A stretch of DNA of 13,860 bases from an uncultured Veillonella sp. (GTDB lineage: Bacteria; Bacillota; Negativicutes; Veillonellales; Veillonellaceae). The notes beneath the pieces are model-generated. The model was not told the DNA's origin. It searched no databases and worked only from the letters and a program-made list of their open reading frames with translations. This document shows, piece after piece, positions 13,840-13,860 of this stretch (position 1 is its first letter; the number at the start of each line of letters is the position of its first letter). The stretch covers positions 1-13,860 of the forward strand of contig URPV01000031.1 of NCBI GenBank assembly GCA_900549805.1. The letters are read 5' to 3'. A program made the position numbers and the translations under genes.

Positions 13840-13860
13840 AAAAAGGCACCCCTAGGGGTG
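13840..13860 (-). terminator. Minus-strand intrinsic terminator of a convergent gene beyond the right edge
   Basis: CACCCCTAGGGGTG (13847-13860) is a perfect palindrome at the window edge. On the minus strand it is followed by CC and TTTTT (13844-13840), which fits an intrinsic terminator for a gene coming from the right. The stem may extend past the edge. Confidence 0.7.

Overview
The window looks like core chromosome of a low-to-mid-GC bacterium of the Negativicutes, most likely a Veillonella relative. The evidence is gene order (rimP-nusA-ylxR-ylxQ-infB-rbfA-nrnA-truB-ribF), Firmicutes-type short NusA without C-terminal acidic repeats, strong AGGAGG ribosome binding sites and frequent GTG/TTG starts. 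The genus is an inference from protein style; no search was run. No mobile elements, tRNA, rRNA or CRISPR were seen, and no stretch over 300 bases lacks a gene.

Layout. All genes but one run on the minus strand. Reading right to left, the first block is polA (13280-10650), coaE (10627-10022), a small membrane-anchored lytic transglycosylase (9976-9413) and an unrecognised 219-residue protein (9429-8770) overlapping the transglycosylase end. A 155-base gap follows. It holds a good promoter (TTGCAT, 17 bases, TATACT) and, inside the resulting leader, a terminator-like hairpin. The second block is the translation/transcription-factor operon rimP, nusA, rnpM (ylxR), ylxQ, infB, rbfA, nrnA, truB and ribF. 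It ends in a chorismate mutase-like/shikimate kinase fusion that runs off the left edge. At the right end rpsT (ribosomal protein S20) is on the plus strand, divergent from polA, with its own promoter, a TTG start and a clear terminator. At the extreme right edge a minus-strand terminator closes an unseen convergent gene.

How it fits together. The long operon couples ribosome maturation (RimP, RbfA), initiation (IF2), tRNA modification (TruB), RNA turnover (NrnA, RnpM), transcription termination (NusA) and flavin cofactor synthesis (RibF). Genes are separated by 0-20 bases or overlap, suggesting translational coupling. The most interesting regulatory signal is the hairpin with an interrupted U-tract between the rimP promoter and the rimP start. 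It resembles the NusA-dependent attenuator by which Bacillus subtilis nusA controls its own operon, and the polA block upstream has no obvious terminator of its own. Other points worth attention are the unknown protein coupled to the transglycosylase, the CM-like/SK fusion with altered mutase residues, and the repetitive disordered N-terminus of IF2.
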